19,535 nt of DNA, taken from contig JAIRXY010000060.1 in the NCBI GenBank assembly GCA_031268055.1, forward strand, positions 1 to 19,535, written 5' to 3'. This stretch comes from Prevotellaceae bacterium. Its GTDB lineage: Bacteria > Bacteroidota > Bacteroidia > Bacteroidales > UBA932. The number at the start of each line of letters is the position of its first letter. The stretch's first letter is position 1. Below are positions 1 to 9,100 of the stretch, in pieces. Under the pieces are notes generated by a model. The model was not told where the DNA came from. It did no database searches and worked only from the letters and a program-made list of their open reading frames with translations. Made by a program: the position numbers and the translations under genes.

Positions 1-595
1 TGGGGTAATCGCCGGACATGCCCATAGAGATTTGGGCGAAGTGCCCGGGCTGAGGCGCGAGGGCTTTTGCCTGCTCATGCAGACACTTTATGAGCCGAAA
101 TTCCTTGCGCACCTGCTCCACGTTGCAGGTGTTGGAGGCCATGCCCATTAGCCCGCATATCAGAACGTTGCGGAGCATGCCCAGCTCGCCTGAGCACAGG
201 TACGCAAGCAGCTCATCGGGCAGGAAGCCAAATTTTGTCTCCTCCTGCGCAACGTGCACCTGCAAAAGGCAGCGAGCGGTGGCGCCCGTTTTTTCACAAG
301 CTCTATTTACCTCCTTTAGAAGCTTTACGCTGTCGATGGAGTGGATAAGGTGCGCGTGAGGTATCACCATTTTAACCTTGTTGGTTTGCAGGTGGCCTAT
401 GAAGTGCCAGCGGATATCGCGGGGTAGCGCCGCCGCCTTTTGCAGGAGCTCCTGCGGGCGGCTCTCCCCAAAATCGCGCTGCCCTGCGCTATACGCAGCC
501 GCAATATCATCTGCGCTGTACGTCTTTGATACGGCTACCAAGGTCACGTGCGAAGGCAAGCGCTGCTTTATGCTATGTATATTTTCTGCTACCAT
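1..595 (-). CDS. PLP homeostasis protein, YggS/PLPBP family (partial, 3' end outside window)
   Basis: A small cytoplasmic pyridoxal-phosphate carrier protein of the alanine-racemase-like fold III type. The family has no established catalytic role and buffers PLP supply. About 198 residues are visible; the family is usually 220-235, so roughly the last 25-35 are missing beyond the left edge. Seen in order: VTLVAVSKT with the PLP-binding lysine at residue 24, FGESRPQE at about 43-50 (the usual form is FGENxxQE), WHFIGHLQTNK at about 66-76, SIDS near 91, and the phosphate-binding MGMSGDY near the end. The ATG at 595 fits the family's N-terminus and lies 8 bp after the stop of the LysM gene at 604, so the two are probably cotranscribed. 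No Shine-Dalgarno sequence is evident. The family assignment is secure; any regulatory link to the LysM gene is not. Confidence 0.93.
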   Translation of the reverse strand, partial: MVAENIHSIKQRLPSHVTLVAVSKTYSADDIAAAYSAGQRDFGESRPQELLQKAAALPRDIRWHFIGHLQTNKVKMVIPHAHLIHSIDSVKLLKEVNRACEKTGATARCLLQVHVAQEETKFGFLPDELLAYLCSGELGMLRNVLICGLMGMASNTCNVEQVRKEFRLIKCLHEQAKALAPQPGHFAQISMGMSGDYP

Positions 596-603
596 AAGGA
601 TTT

Positions 604-2505
604 TTACCGATACCGCACTATCTCCATCCAAGGGGTATAGCGCAAAAGAAAAACGCCTTTGTTTTCGTATGCTCCGTTGGGTACTACGGGGACAAAGCTG
701 TAGGTGGATTGCAGCAGGTCTTCGTGGTGAGACGGCAGGCAATTTTCAAAATCCTTGCCGTAGCGGTATATGGCAGAGGCAAAGTAGAGCATAACGTCGT
801 AGCCCTGAAAGGCAAACTGCGAGGGCTCTGTTTTGTAGCGGTTGCGGTAGGCCTGCACAAACCTTTTTACGGTCTCCGATTTGTAGTCAATAAAGTAGGG
901 TGCGGCAAGGTGCAGCTTTAGGTCGTAAAAAAGCTTGCGCTCTACCTTTTCGTACTTTTGCCAGTCGTTCGATCCGTAAACGGTGATGCTGCACTTGTAG
1001 CGGTCGGCAAAGGCTTTCAGGTTGGCCAGCAGCTCCGACACAAAAGGCTCGTCTTGCGAGGCAACTACCACCTTGTTATCAATGTGGGGCTGAAATATCT
1101 TCAAGAATGTTTCCTGATTTTCGCGCGGCTGTACCCCTATTCTGTACGACAGATTTTTCACGGTATGCCTGTGCTCGCGGGTTTCGTAAGCATATCGCAG
1201 CTGCTCCAGCTCCAAGGAGTCGATCCGCATGGCCGAATTATGGTACACAATGCTGTCTCTTTTGGGCAGATACTGCCGATAGTAGGTGCGAAGCCTTTGG
1301 CTGTCCTCCTCGTCGCGCTGCGATATCAGAATAATGTTGCTCTGCGCAGGGTCGAGATGCTCGTGGGTAAGCGCACTTTGCACCTGAGTGTTGAAGGTGG
1401 CCGGCGTTTGAAACACGTTGGGGTAGCTGTACAGGAGCGTATCAATAGGCGTTAGCGGCGACACTATCTTTATGTTCCTTTGCCTTGCAAACTTTGCGAC
1501 GGGAATAAATCTTTCCTGATACACCGGCCCAATAATAAGGTCGGCTTTATCGAGCGCCACGCCGGGCGCCCAGGCGCTCTCGTCGACGCTTTTGGAATCG
1601 AGCACGCTAAGGTTGACCGATACGCCCTGTCCGCTCAGGGTTTCGAGCGCCAGCAGCGCGCCTTCGTACATCTCCACAAAGCGAAATGACTTGTAGAGGG
1701 TTTCCTCGTCGTCCTGATTTTTTGCGTCAAACGGAAAAAGGATAGCCACGTTGATGGGCGCGTTGTAGCTTGCGCTGCTATCGCACAGGGAGGCGGCAGC
1801 TGCGCTCTGCTGCCGGCTATTCTTCAGCCCCGACAGCACAATGGGGATGTAAACAATTTGCCCAACCTTGATTTTATTTGTTTTACCGCCGAATATTTGC
1901 GGGTTGTACTGCTTGATGTAGTCCATATCTACCTCGTAAAGGTTAGAAATAGAAAAGAGCGTTTCTCTGCGCTGCGCAACGTGCTCAATAAGCGCAGCTC
2001 TGTCCTCGTTGCTGCTGCTGCTGCCAACCAAGTTCTGCTCCAAGGTCGATGGCTCGGGGTTGGCGCTCTGGCTTGGCGCGGGAATTTGCAGCACAGCGCC
2101 CACCGGAAGCGTTTGAGAAACATGGGGGTTGGCGGCAAGAATGGCGCTAACGCTCGAGCCGTACATGCGCGCTATGGAGTAAAGAGTTTCCTTTGCCCTA
2201 ACAACGTGCTTGGTAAGCTGCACCGCGTCGCTGCCGGGCGTAACCATAATTTTGAGCCACTGCCCTACCTTGAGGCCACCGCTCAGCGCAGGGTTGTCGC
2301 GCATGAGCTCCTCCTGCTCAACAGCGTATGCTCGGCAGATGGAGTATATCGTTTCGCCCGGCTTTACAGCATGCAGGTAGTAGCGGTTGCTGCTGCCGTC
2401 GGTAAGAATCTCTGTTGAGCGGGTAACGGCGGGCGTCTGCTGCCGCTGAGCCAATAGCGCCGCGTGGCAGAGTAGCAGCAAGAGAATGGTAAACATGCAC
2501 CTCAT
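604..2505 (-). CDS. LysM-repeat protein with C-terminal type 1 periplasmic-binding-protein-like domain
   Basis: A 633-residue exported protein. It starts with a signal peptide (residues 1-20, hydrophobic core FTILLLLLCHAALL, cleavage probably after LLAQ). Three LysM repeats follow at about 43-86, 99-142 and 174-221, each with the ETxYSI/ETLFSI core and a closing LKVGQ/LPVGA/IKVGQ segment; LysM modules bind peptidoglycan glycan chains. A low-complexity Ser/Ala linker (about 143-172) separates repeats 2 and 3. From INVAILFPF (residue 251) to the end the sequence resembles type 1 periplasmic binding proteins (ABC amino-acid receptor fold), with DLIIGPVY near 330 and FQGYDVMLYFASAIYRYG close to the C-terminus. 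There is no lipobox, so it is probably periplasmic and held on the cell wall. The ligand is unknown. It is divergent from thrA and is followed after 8 bp by the PLPBP gene. The domain assignment is firm; the role in wall sensing or maintenance is a guess. Confidence 0.85.
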   Translation of the reverse strand: MRCMFTILLLLLCHAALLAQRQQTPAVTRSTEILTDGSSNRYYLHAVKPGETIYSICRAYAVEQEELMRDNPALSGGLKVGQWLKIMVTPGSDAVQLTKHVVRAKETLYSIARMYGSSVSAILAANPHVSQTLPVGAVLQIPAPSQSANPEPSTLEQNLVGSSSSNEDRAALIEHVAQRRETLFSISNLYEVDMDYIKQYNPQIFGGKTNKIKVGQIVYIPIVLSGLKNSRQQSAAAASLCDSSASYNAPINVAILFPFDAKNQDDEETLYKSFRFVEMYEGALLALETLSGQGVSVNLSVLDSKSVDESAWAPGVALDKADLIIGPVYQERFIPVAKFARQRNIKIVSPLTPIDTLLYSYPNVFQTPATFNTQVQSALTHEHLDPAQSNIILISQRDEEDSQRLRTYYRQYLPKRDSIVYHNSAMRIDSLELEQLRYAYETREHRHTVKNLSYRIGVQPRENQETFLKIFQPHIDNKVVVASQDEPFVSELLANLKAFADRYKCSITVYGSNDWQKYEKVERKLFYDLKLHLAAPYFIDYKSETVKRFVQAYRNRYKTEPSQFAFQGYDVMLYFASAIYRYGKDFENCLPSHHEDLLQSTYSFVPVVPNGAYENKGVFLLRYTPWMEIVRYR

Positions 2506-2533
2506 AGTACGATTTTTGCATAATGGTAAGCCG

Positions 2534-2541
2534 CAAATTTA
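2534..2541 (-). promoter_or_regulatory. Probable -7 box (TAAATTTG) for the LysM-PLPBP operon
   Basis: On the minus strand TAAATTTG matches the Bacteroidota -7 consensus TAnnTTTG, 28 bp upstream of the LysM start codon. I see no convincing TTG at the -33 position, so only the -7 element is supported. The transcript leader would be about 20 nt. Confidence 0.4.
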
Positions 2542-2564
2542 CGCATTTTTATTGGAAAAAGATA

Positions 2565-2595
2565 TTGCTAATACCATAAAATTGTGCTACCTTTG
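2565..2595 (+). promoter_or_regulatory. Promoter for thrAB (TTG-N20-TACCTTTG)
   Basis: TTG at 2565-2567 and TACCTTTG at 2588-2595 are separated by 20 bp, the spacing and sequence expected of the primary sigma factor of Bacteroidota (-33 TTG, -7 TAnnTTTG). It points towards thrA and leaves a 5' leader of about 125-130 nt, long enough to carry regulation. A weaker -7-like box, GACCTTTG, lies at 2681-2688 without a -33 partner. Confidence 0.65.
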
Positions 2596-2605
2596 CCAAA
2601 TTTGC

Positions 2606-2644
2606 ATGTTATTGCTCATCTTCTTGATAATTGCGCTGTTGTGA
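2606..2644 (+). CDS. Possible leader peptide of thrAB (12 codons, Leu/Ile-rich)
   Basis: The frame ATG...TGA encodes MLLLIFLIIALL: six Leu and three Ile in 12 residues. It begins about 10 nt after the -7 box, so it would be nearly leaderless if translated. In enterobacteria thr operons are attenuated through a leader peptide rich in Thr and Ile; here Ile is present but Thr is absent, so the parallel is only partial. The frame overlaps the left arm and loop of a hairpin (2619-2657). Short hydrophobic frames arise by chance in AT-rich DNA, hence the low confidence. Confidence 0.22.
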   Translation: MLLLIFLIIALL

Positions 2645-2657
2645 TGTATCAAGAGGA
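2619..2657 (+). promoter_or_regulatory. Hairpin in the thrA 5' leader
   Basis: TCTTCTTGATA (2619-2629) pairs with TATCAAGAGGA (2647-2657): 11 base pairs, ten Watson-Crick plus one G-U, closing a 17-nt loop. It sits between the promoter and thrA and overlaps the possible leader peptide. No U-run follows directly (the next bases are AGTTAACAGGAAAAAA), so it is not a simple terminator. It could act as a translation-coupled or RNA-stability element. The pairing is seen directly; the function is inferred. Confidence 0.4.
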
Positions 2658-2731
2658 AGTTAACAGGAAAAAATATTTTCGACCTTTGATTCGCATTAGT
2701 AGTAGAAAATTGTAAAAATTGACGATTATAG

Positions 2732-5167
2732 ATGGCAAAAGTACTAAAATTTGGCGGTTCTTCGGTTGCTACGTCCGAAAGCATTACGAAAGTGAAAGCA
2801 ATCGTAGAGCAAAGCGCCGACAATAAATTTGTGGTAGTATCGGCGCTTGGAGGCGTAACCGACCAGCTGGTGAAGGCAAGCGCAATGGCTGCGCTGGGTG
2901 ATGAAAATTTCAAAAAAGAGCTGAACGAAGTAGAGCAACGCCACCTGAACGTGGCAAAATCGCTGATAAAACCCCAGCAGCAGGGGCACGTGCTGAGCGA
3001 GCTAAAGGTAATGCTCAACGAGCTCGAAGATTACCTGCAAAGCATTGCACGCCTGCGCGAGCTCACGCCCAAGCTGCAAGACTACGCGCTAAGCTTTGGC
3101 GAGCGCATGAGCGCTTTCCTGCTCAGCGAAACAATAGCGGACGCCGTGCTGGTTGATTCGCGCAGCATCATAAAAACCGACAGCACGTTTGGCAAGGCCA
3201 ACGTGAACTTTGAAAAAACCAACGCGCTCTCCAGCGCTACGCTGCGCGAGGTCAAAGGGCGCGCGGTGCTGCCGGGGTTTATTGCATCGGACGAAAACGG
3301 CAACACCACCACGCTCGGCAGAGGCGGGAGCGACTACACCGCAGCTATCCTTGCAGCAGCCATAGGCGCTTCGTCGGTGGAAATATGGACGGACGTGAGC
3401 GGCTTCATGACCGCCGACCCGCGCAAGGTCGAGAAGGCCTACCCCATTAAGCACCTCAGCTACTCCGAGGTTTTTGAGCTGTCCAACTTTGGCGCCAAGG
3501 TCATCTACCCGCCCACGGTGCACCCGCTGCTGGCCGACAACATTGCAATGCTCATAAAAAACACGTTCAACCCCACCGCCGACGGGACGCTGGTAAATGC
3601 CAACGCCGACGACACGCCGGGCAGCCAAGCCATCAAGGGTATATCGTCCATTGACGAAATTGCGCTGCTCACGCTGCATGGCGTTGGGATGACCGGCATT
3701 TCGGGCATTTCGCAACGCCTGTTCGGTGCGCTGGCCGAGGCAAAAGTCAACGTGATACTCATTTCGCAGGCCTCGTCGGAGCAGTCCATCACCTTTGCCA
3801 TTGTGCCGGAGCACGTGGAGCAGGCCAAGCAAGCCATAGAGCACGAATTTGAGGTGGAAATTCACCACCAAACCATCGGGCTGAAAATAGAGACCGAAAT
3901 GTCCATCATCGCCATTGTAGGCGAAAACATGAAGCGCATGCCGGGCATATCGGGCAAGCTGTTCAACGCGCTGGGCAAAAACGGCGTGAACGTGGTGGCC
4001 ATTGCGCAAGGCTCGTCGGAGCTCAACATATCTACGGTAGTGCACAGGCTAAACTTGCGCAAGGCGCTCAACGTAATTCATGAAGCTTTTTTTCTGTCAG
4101 GCTATAGAGAGGTCCACCTGTATATAGCCGGTATTGGGACTGTTGGTGGCAACCTTGTGCAGCAAATACGGCAGCAGCGCAAAAATTTGATGAAGAATCA
4201 CCACCTCAAAATAAACGTGGTAGGCGTGATGAACTCCAAGAAAATGCTGTTCGACGTGCAGGGCATAAACCTCGACGAAGTGAGAGATGAGCTCGAGCGC
4301 AAGGGCGCTCCGCTCAACCTGAGCAGCTTTGTGCAGCGCATCGCCTCGGTCAACCTTCGCAACAGCATTTTTGTAGACTGCACCGCCAGCGCAGAGGTAG
4401 CAGACATCTACGAAAAGGCGCTGCAATCGTTTGTCTCGGTAGTGACGGCCAACAAAATAGCCTGCTCAAGCAGCTACGAGCGCTACCAAACGCTGCAAAG
4501 CGCATCGCGCACGCGGGGCGTAAAGTTCCTGTACGAGACCAACGTTGGCGCAGGGCTGCCCGTGATTAAAACAATAAACGAGCTGGTGCTGAGCGGCGAT
4601 AAGGTGACAAAGCTGGAGGCCGTGCTTTCCGGCACGCTCAACTTTATTTTCAACACCATCAGCGAGGAAATTTCGATGAGCCAAGCCATACGCATGGCCA
4701 AAGAAAAAGGCTACTCGGAGCCAGACCCTCGCGTTGACCTGAGCGGCGCAGATGTGCTCCGCAAAATATTGATTTTGTCCCGCGAGTGCGGCTACCCCCT
4801 GGAAAAATCCGACGTGGAGGTAAGCACGTTCTTGCCCGCCCGCTGCTTTGATACGCCCACGGTAGAAATGTTTTTTGACGAAGTGCAGCAGCTCGACGCC
4901 GACTTTGAGGCGCGCCGCAGGGCGCTGTACGCCGCAGGCAGGCGCTGGCGGTTTGTGGCTTCGCTCAGCGAGGGAAAAGCAAAAATCGGGCTACAGGAGG
5001 TAGACGCTATGCACCCGTTCTTCAACCTGCAAGGTAGCGACAACATCATTACGCTGCACACCGAGCGGTACAGCGCGCTGCCTATGGTAATAAAAGGCGC
5101 AGGAGCAGGCGCGGCGGTCACGGCAGCCGGCGTGTTTGGCGACATCATCAGGGTAGCCAATATTTAG
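2732..5167 (+). CDS. thrA: Bifunctional aspartate kinase / homoserine dehydrogenase I
   Basis: An 811-residue cytoplasmic enzyme catalysing the first and third steps of the aspartate pathway: ATP-dependent phosphorylation of aspartate and NAD(P)H reduction of aspartate semialdehyde to homoserine. Kinase domain: about 1-290, opening with KFGGSS at 6-11 and containing GRGGSDYTAA near 200. Two ACT regulatory domains follow at about 311-380 and 388-455 (GMTGISGISQRLF and KRMPGISGKLF), as expected of threonine-feedback ThrA. Homoserine dehydrogenase: about 460-811, with the nucleotide-binding GIGTVGG near 466, VTANK, the substrate region NVGAGLPVI, SGTLNF, and the catalytic-region DLSGADVLRK. Its length matches the E. 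coli enzyme (about 820). All expected motifs are present. It leads the thrAB unit; its leader carries a promoter and a hairpin. Confidence 0.97.
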   Translation: MAKVLKFGGSSVATSESITKVKAIVEQSADNKFVVVSALGGVTDQLVKASAMAALGDENFKKELNEVEQRHLNVAKSLIKPQQQGHVLSELKVMLNELEDYLQSIARLRELTPKLQDYALSFGERMSAFLLSETIADAVLVDSRSIIKTDSTFGKANVNFEKTNALSSATLREVKGRAVLPGFIASDENGNTTTLGRGGSDYTAAILAAAIGASSVEIWTDVSGFMTADPRKVEKAYPIKHLSYSEVFELSNFGAKVIYPPTVHPLLADNIAMLIKNTFNPTADGTLVNANADDTPGSQAIKGISSIDEIALLTLHGVGMTGISGISQRLFGALAEAKVNVILISQASSEQSITFAIVPEHVEQAKQAIEHEFEVEIHHQTIGLKIETEMSIIAIVGENMKRMPGISGKLFNALGKNGVNVVAIAQGSSELNISTVVHRLNLRKALNVIHEAFFLSGYREVHLYIAGIGTVGGNLVQQIRQQRKNLMKNHHLKINVVGVMNSKKMLFDVQGINLDEVRDELERKGAPLNLSSFVQRIASVNLRNSIFVDCTASAEVADIYEKALQSFVSVVTANKIACSSSYERYQTLQSASRTRGVKFLYETNVGAGLPVIKTINELVLSGDKVTKLEAVLSGTLNFIFNTISEEISMSQAIRMAKEKGYSEPDPRVDLSGADVLRKILILSRECGYPLEKSDVEVSTFLPARCFDTPTVEMFFDEVQQLDADFEARRRALYAAGRRWRFVASLSEGKAKIGLQEVDAMHPFFNLQGSDNIITLHTERYSALPMVIKGAGAGAAVTAAGVFGDIIRVANI

Positions 5168-5239
5168 CAGGACGCCCCTATGCGCGCGCCCTGCAAAAAA
5201 AATGTAAACAGTAAAAAAATAGCCAATTGCACCATCACC

Positions 5240-6160
5240 ATGCCACCATCCATCAAAATATTTTCGCCTGCAACGGTTGCCAACGTCGCCTGCGGCTTCG
5301 ACGTGCTGGGCTTTGCGCTCAACAGCCCCGGCGACGAAATCAGCATAGCGCTCAACGATAGCGGCAGCCTTGAGCTGCACGACGCAACGCCCTACAAGCT
5401 GCCGCTTTCTCCCGAAAAGAATGTAGCCGCCGTAGCGCTGCAATCCATGCTCAATGCGCTGCAAAGCCATCAGGGTTTCACCATTACTTTTCTGTCGAAA
5501 ATCATGCCCGGCAGCGGCGTTGGCTCAAGCGCGGCCAGCTCTGCAGCCGGCGTGTTTGGCGCCAACGAGCTGCTTGGCCGCCCGTTCACGCGGCGGCAGC
5601 TGGTGGAGTTTGCCATGCAGGGCGAGAAGGTAGCCAGCGGCTCGGCGCACGCCGACAACGTATCGCCGGCGCTCATGGGCGGCTTCACGCTGGTGCGCAG
5701 CTACGCGCCGCTCGACGTTATCCCCATCCCCAGCCCCCCGATATTTGCCGCCGTGGTGCACCCGCAAATAGAGGTGCGCACGAGCGATAGCCGGAAAATC
5801 TTGCGCCAGGAGGTGTCCATCAAAAAGGCGGTAGAGCAGTGGGGCAACGTCGCCGGACTTGTTGCAGGGCTCTTCACCAGCGACTACGACCTCATCAGCC
5901 GCTCGCTGCACGACGTGATTGTAGAGCCTGTACGGGCGCTGCTCATCCCCGAATTTTACGCCATCAAGCAAGCCGCCATCGACGCCGGTGCGCTGGGGTG
6001 CAGCATTTCGGGAAGCGGCCCATCCATGTTTGCCTTGAGCCGGGACGAAGCTACTGCGCACAAGGTGGCGCAGGCAATGCGCTACGGATTCGACCGCGCC
6101 GGCATAGAAAGCCATACCTTTGTATCTCCCATCAACAAGGAAGGTGTGAGGGTGGTGTAA
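5240..6160 (+). CDS. thrB: Homoserine kinase (GHMP kinase family)
   Basis: Phosphorylates homoserine to O-phosphohomoserine, the substrate of threonine synthase. The frame is open from an ATG at 5180, but I place the start at 5240: the protein then begins MPPSIKIFSPATVANVACGF, which fits the family's N-terminus and gives a usual length (306 residues). The 20 extra upstream residues (MRAPCKKNVNSKK...) look like untranslated leader. GHMP motifs: the ATP-binding loop PGSGVGSSAAS near residue 90, an N-terminal FSPATVANVACGFDVLGFAL, and the C-terminal SGSGPSMFAL. It follows thrA by 72 bp and should be cotranscribed. No thrC follows; instead the HTCS gene converges on it 6 bp past the stop. The identification is firm; only the start is uncertain. 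Confidence 0.95.
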   Translation: MPPSIKIFSPATVANVACGFDVLGFALNSPGDEISIALNDSGSLELHDATPYKLPLSPEKNVAAVALQSMLNALQSHQGFTITFLSKIMPGSGVGSSAASSAAGVFGANELLGRPFTRRQLVEFAMQGEKVASGSAHADNVSPALMGGFTLVRSYAPLDVIPIPSPPIFAAVVHPQIEVRTSDSRKILRQEVSIKKAVEQWGNVAGLVAGLFTSDYDLISRSLHDVIVEPVRALLIPEFYAIKQAAIDAGALGCSISGSGPSMFALSRDEATAHKVAQAMRYGFDRAGIESHTFVSPINKEGVRVV

Positions 6161-6166
6161 GGACAA

Positions 6167-9100
6167 CTACGAGCTCTTCACGCTAACGGCTTTATTCCTG
6201 TACTCCTTGGGCGTAAGCTGATATTTCTTTGAAAATTCGCGATAGAAGTAGGCCTTGTTGTTAAACCCGCAGCAGTACATTATCTCCTGCACCGTTTTAT
6301 TCGTTGTCTTTAGCAGCCGCTCGGCATGCTCCAAGCGTATTGCGCGAATAAACTCGGTTGGCGTTTGGTCTGTGAGTTCCTTTATTTTTCGGTATAGCTG
6401 CATTTTGCTAATGGCAGTTTCGCTTGCGACGTACTCCAGCGACAGGCTTTCTTCGGCTATATTCTTTTTTACAATCAGGCTGATTCGGGTCAGCAAATCT
6501 TTATCTTCCTTGCGTATCAGCTTTCCCTGAAATTGCTCCAATCCGGCATAGTGCGATTTGCTGTAGTCTGTTACCGCTTTATTTCGGTGCGTCAGGCTTT
6601 CGACCAGCGCTTTCAGGTGTCGAGGATGAAATGGCTTTGGCAGGTAAGCGTCGGCGCCCGTTTCTATCCCTTCTATCTGGCTTTCGATAGAGCCTTTGCT
6701 CGACAACAGTATGACCGGAATGTGCCGCGCTTGCTCTTGGCTCTTCATCACCTGAACAAATTCTACCCCATTCATATTGGGCATGATAACATCGCAAACA
6801 ACAATTGCCGGCGTTCGATTTTTTAGGATTTCCAAGCCTTCTTTTCCGTCGCTGGCTTCTACCACTTCAAAATTCTTTGACAAAATGCCATGTAGCAGCG
6901 CGCGTATTTCCTTATCGTCGTCAATAACCAGAATGAGGCCATTTTTTTGCGCTTTCTCTCCCTGCCTTTCGTCCGAGTTAGGCATCGTGCGCTCCTCTAC
7001 GCCAACGGGTGGCGGGGCAAGCGGCAGGGCAATGCTCTGCCTTGCCGGATGCTGCTCTACCGATTTTTGGGGCAGGGTGACTACAAAGGTTGTATAGGTT
7101 TCGCCATCGCTCAGCACCTCAATGGTACCGCTCAGCATTTCAACAATGCTCTTGCATAGCGCCAACCCAATTCCGCTCCTTGTTTCAAAGCGCTCCGATA
7201 TTTGCATTTCAAAATGCTCCAGCACCTTAAAGCGGTCAAAGATGGCCTTTCTGTCGGCATTTTGTATGCCAACGCCGGTGTTGGTTATTTCAAAGAGCAG
7301 GTTGCCATTCTTTTCTTCTACCTTGATAGTGAGCATCTCCTCTCGCGGCGTATACTTTACGGCATTTGAAATAAGATTGAAAGCAAGCTTTTCGAATCCG
7401 TCGCGGTCTGTATTCCACGTAAGCGGTTGCGATGGGAAGCAACAGCGCAGCGTAATTTTTCGCTGCTCAAGTATCTCAATAAAGTGGTCTATAACAAAGC
7501 GTATCAGCTCTAAAATATCCACCGGCTCTATGCTTAAGGTTAGAAATCCCGTTTCGGCCTTTCGAAATTCAATAAGCTGCTGAATAAGGGATTGCATCCG
7601 CTGAGAGTTTGTTCGAATGGTGTTGAGGTGTTTTCTCGTGGCGTCACCGCTGCCAATCATCTGCATAAGCTGCTCGCAGGGAGCATAAATAAGCGTTAGA
7701 GAGTTGGAGAACTCGTGGGCAATATTGGTAAAAAAGCGCAGCTTTGCCTGATGAATTTCCTCCGTTTTTTGGCGTTCAAACTCTTTGGCTTTAATGCTAT
7801 TCTTAATGGCCATTCGATACTTCAGCTGCTTTCGAATCAGAACGATTAGCCCGATGCACAGCGCAGCGTAGCCCATGTATGCCCAAATGCTTGCCCACCA
7901 CGGAGGCAGTATTGTTACGGGCAAGGAGAAGCATGTTTCGCTCCATATCTTATCGGAGTTGCTTCCGCGCACCCTCAGCGTGTAGCTTCCCGGAGGCACA
8001 TTGCTGAGCACTATTGCCGACGAGGTGCCCAGCTGTATCCATCCCTTGTCGTAGTTTTCCAGACGGTAGGCAATTTCGCACTTTACCCCCGAAAGGTAGT
8101 CGAGCGAGACAAACTTAAAGCTGACCGGCTTGTAGCTGCTCTTTAGCAGCAGCGTTTCTTTATGTCCTCGGGTTTTGATGTAGTCGTACAGGTGTGTTTC
8201 AACATTTTGTATGTAAAAAGCGTCCAAAATCATTGGCGGCATGTAGGAGTTATCGGCTACTGCCGGCGGGTCAAAAACGTTGAAGCCGCTAATCCCGCCG
8301 AAGTAGAGGTCTGAGGAGAAAGGACTTTTGTAGTAAGCGCCATCCGAAAACTCGTTGTTCTGAAGCCCATCCTTCTGAAAGTAGGAAATAATCCGGTAGC
8401 GCTGCTCTTTGAGCAGCAGCCGCGCAACGCCGCGGTTGGTGCTCACCCAGAGGCTGTGCTCCACGTCCTCCAAGATACCGTGAATGGTGTTGTTGGGTAT
8501 CCCCTCTTTTTCGGTAAAGCGCGTAAAAACAGGAATGTCGCCGTCGAAACGCTCCAGCTTGTTAAGCCCCATGCTTGTTCCTATCCAAAGCGCCCCCGCG
8601 GCATCTTTTTTGAGGCACAGGATATCGTCGCTGCTTATGCTCTGTGGCTGGCTGCTTGAGAATCGGTATGCCTGAAACGTTTCGGTTTGCGTATTAAAGC
8701 GGTTAAGCCCGCCTCCTCGCGTGCCAATCCAGAGGTACGCGCTATCGTCGGCAACGATGGCGTAAACAATGTTGCTGCTCAACGAGCCATGCCTTCCGCC
8801 GTCAAACATGTATCGCTTGTACGATTGCACCGAAAGCGGTTGCGTGCGGCGGTTAATGCACAGCTTGTACATTCCGTATCCGCTTGTTCCCACCCACAGC
8901 GTATTGCTGTCGGTGGGCAGTATGGCGTATACCGATGAAAGGTTTATGCCTCGCCTCTGCTCTTGCGATATTGAGAGGGCGCTTAGCTGGTTTGCCTTTA
9001 CGTCAAAATAGTTCAACCCGTACCCGTCTGTGCCAATCCAGTACTCGCCGCCCTGCCCTTGGGCAATGGTGAAAACGGAGCTGTTAATCAATCCCTCGCT

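Noticed and set aside
1858..2418. 186-codon open frame on the plus strand within the LysM gene
   Set aside because: It lies opposite the LysM repeats, which are clear on the minus strand; the plus-strand translation shows no recognisable feature.
2681..2688. GACCTTTG as a second thrA promoter -7 box
   Set aside because: The first base deviates from TAnnTTTG and there is no TTG about 20 bp upstream; the box at 2588-2595 is better.
3089..4045. 318-codon open frame on the minus strand inside thrA
   Set aside because: It lies wholly antisense to a gene with complete motifs. Its translation is rich in His, Arg, Val and Gly, as expected from the opposite strand of GC-biased coding DNA, and shows no domain.
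5180..5239. Upstream ATG giving thrB 20 extra residues
   Set aside because: The family begins at the IKIFSPATVANVACGF segment; the extra residues are basic and polar and match nothing expected. It remains a possible alternative start.
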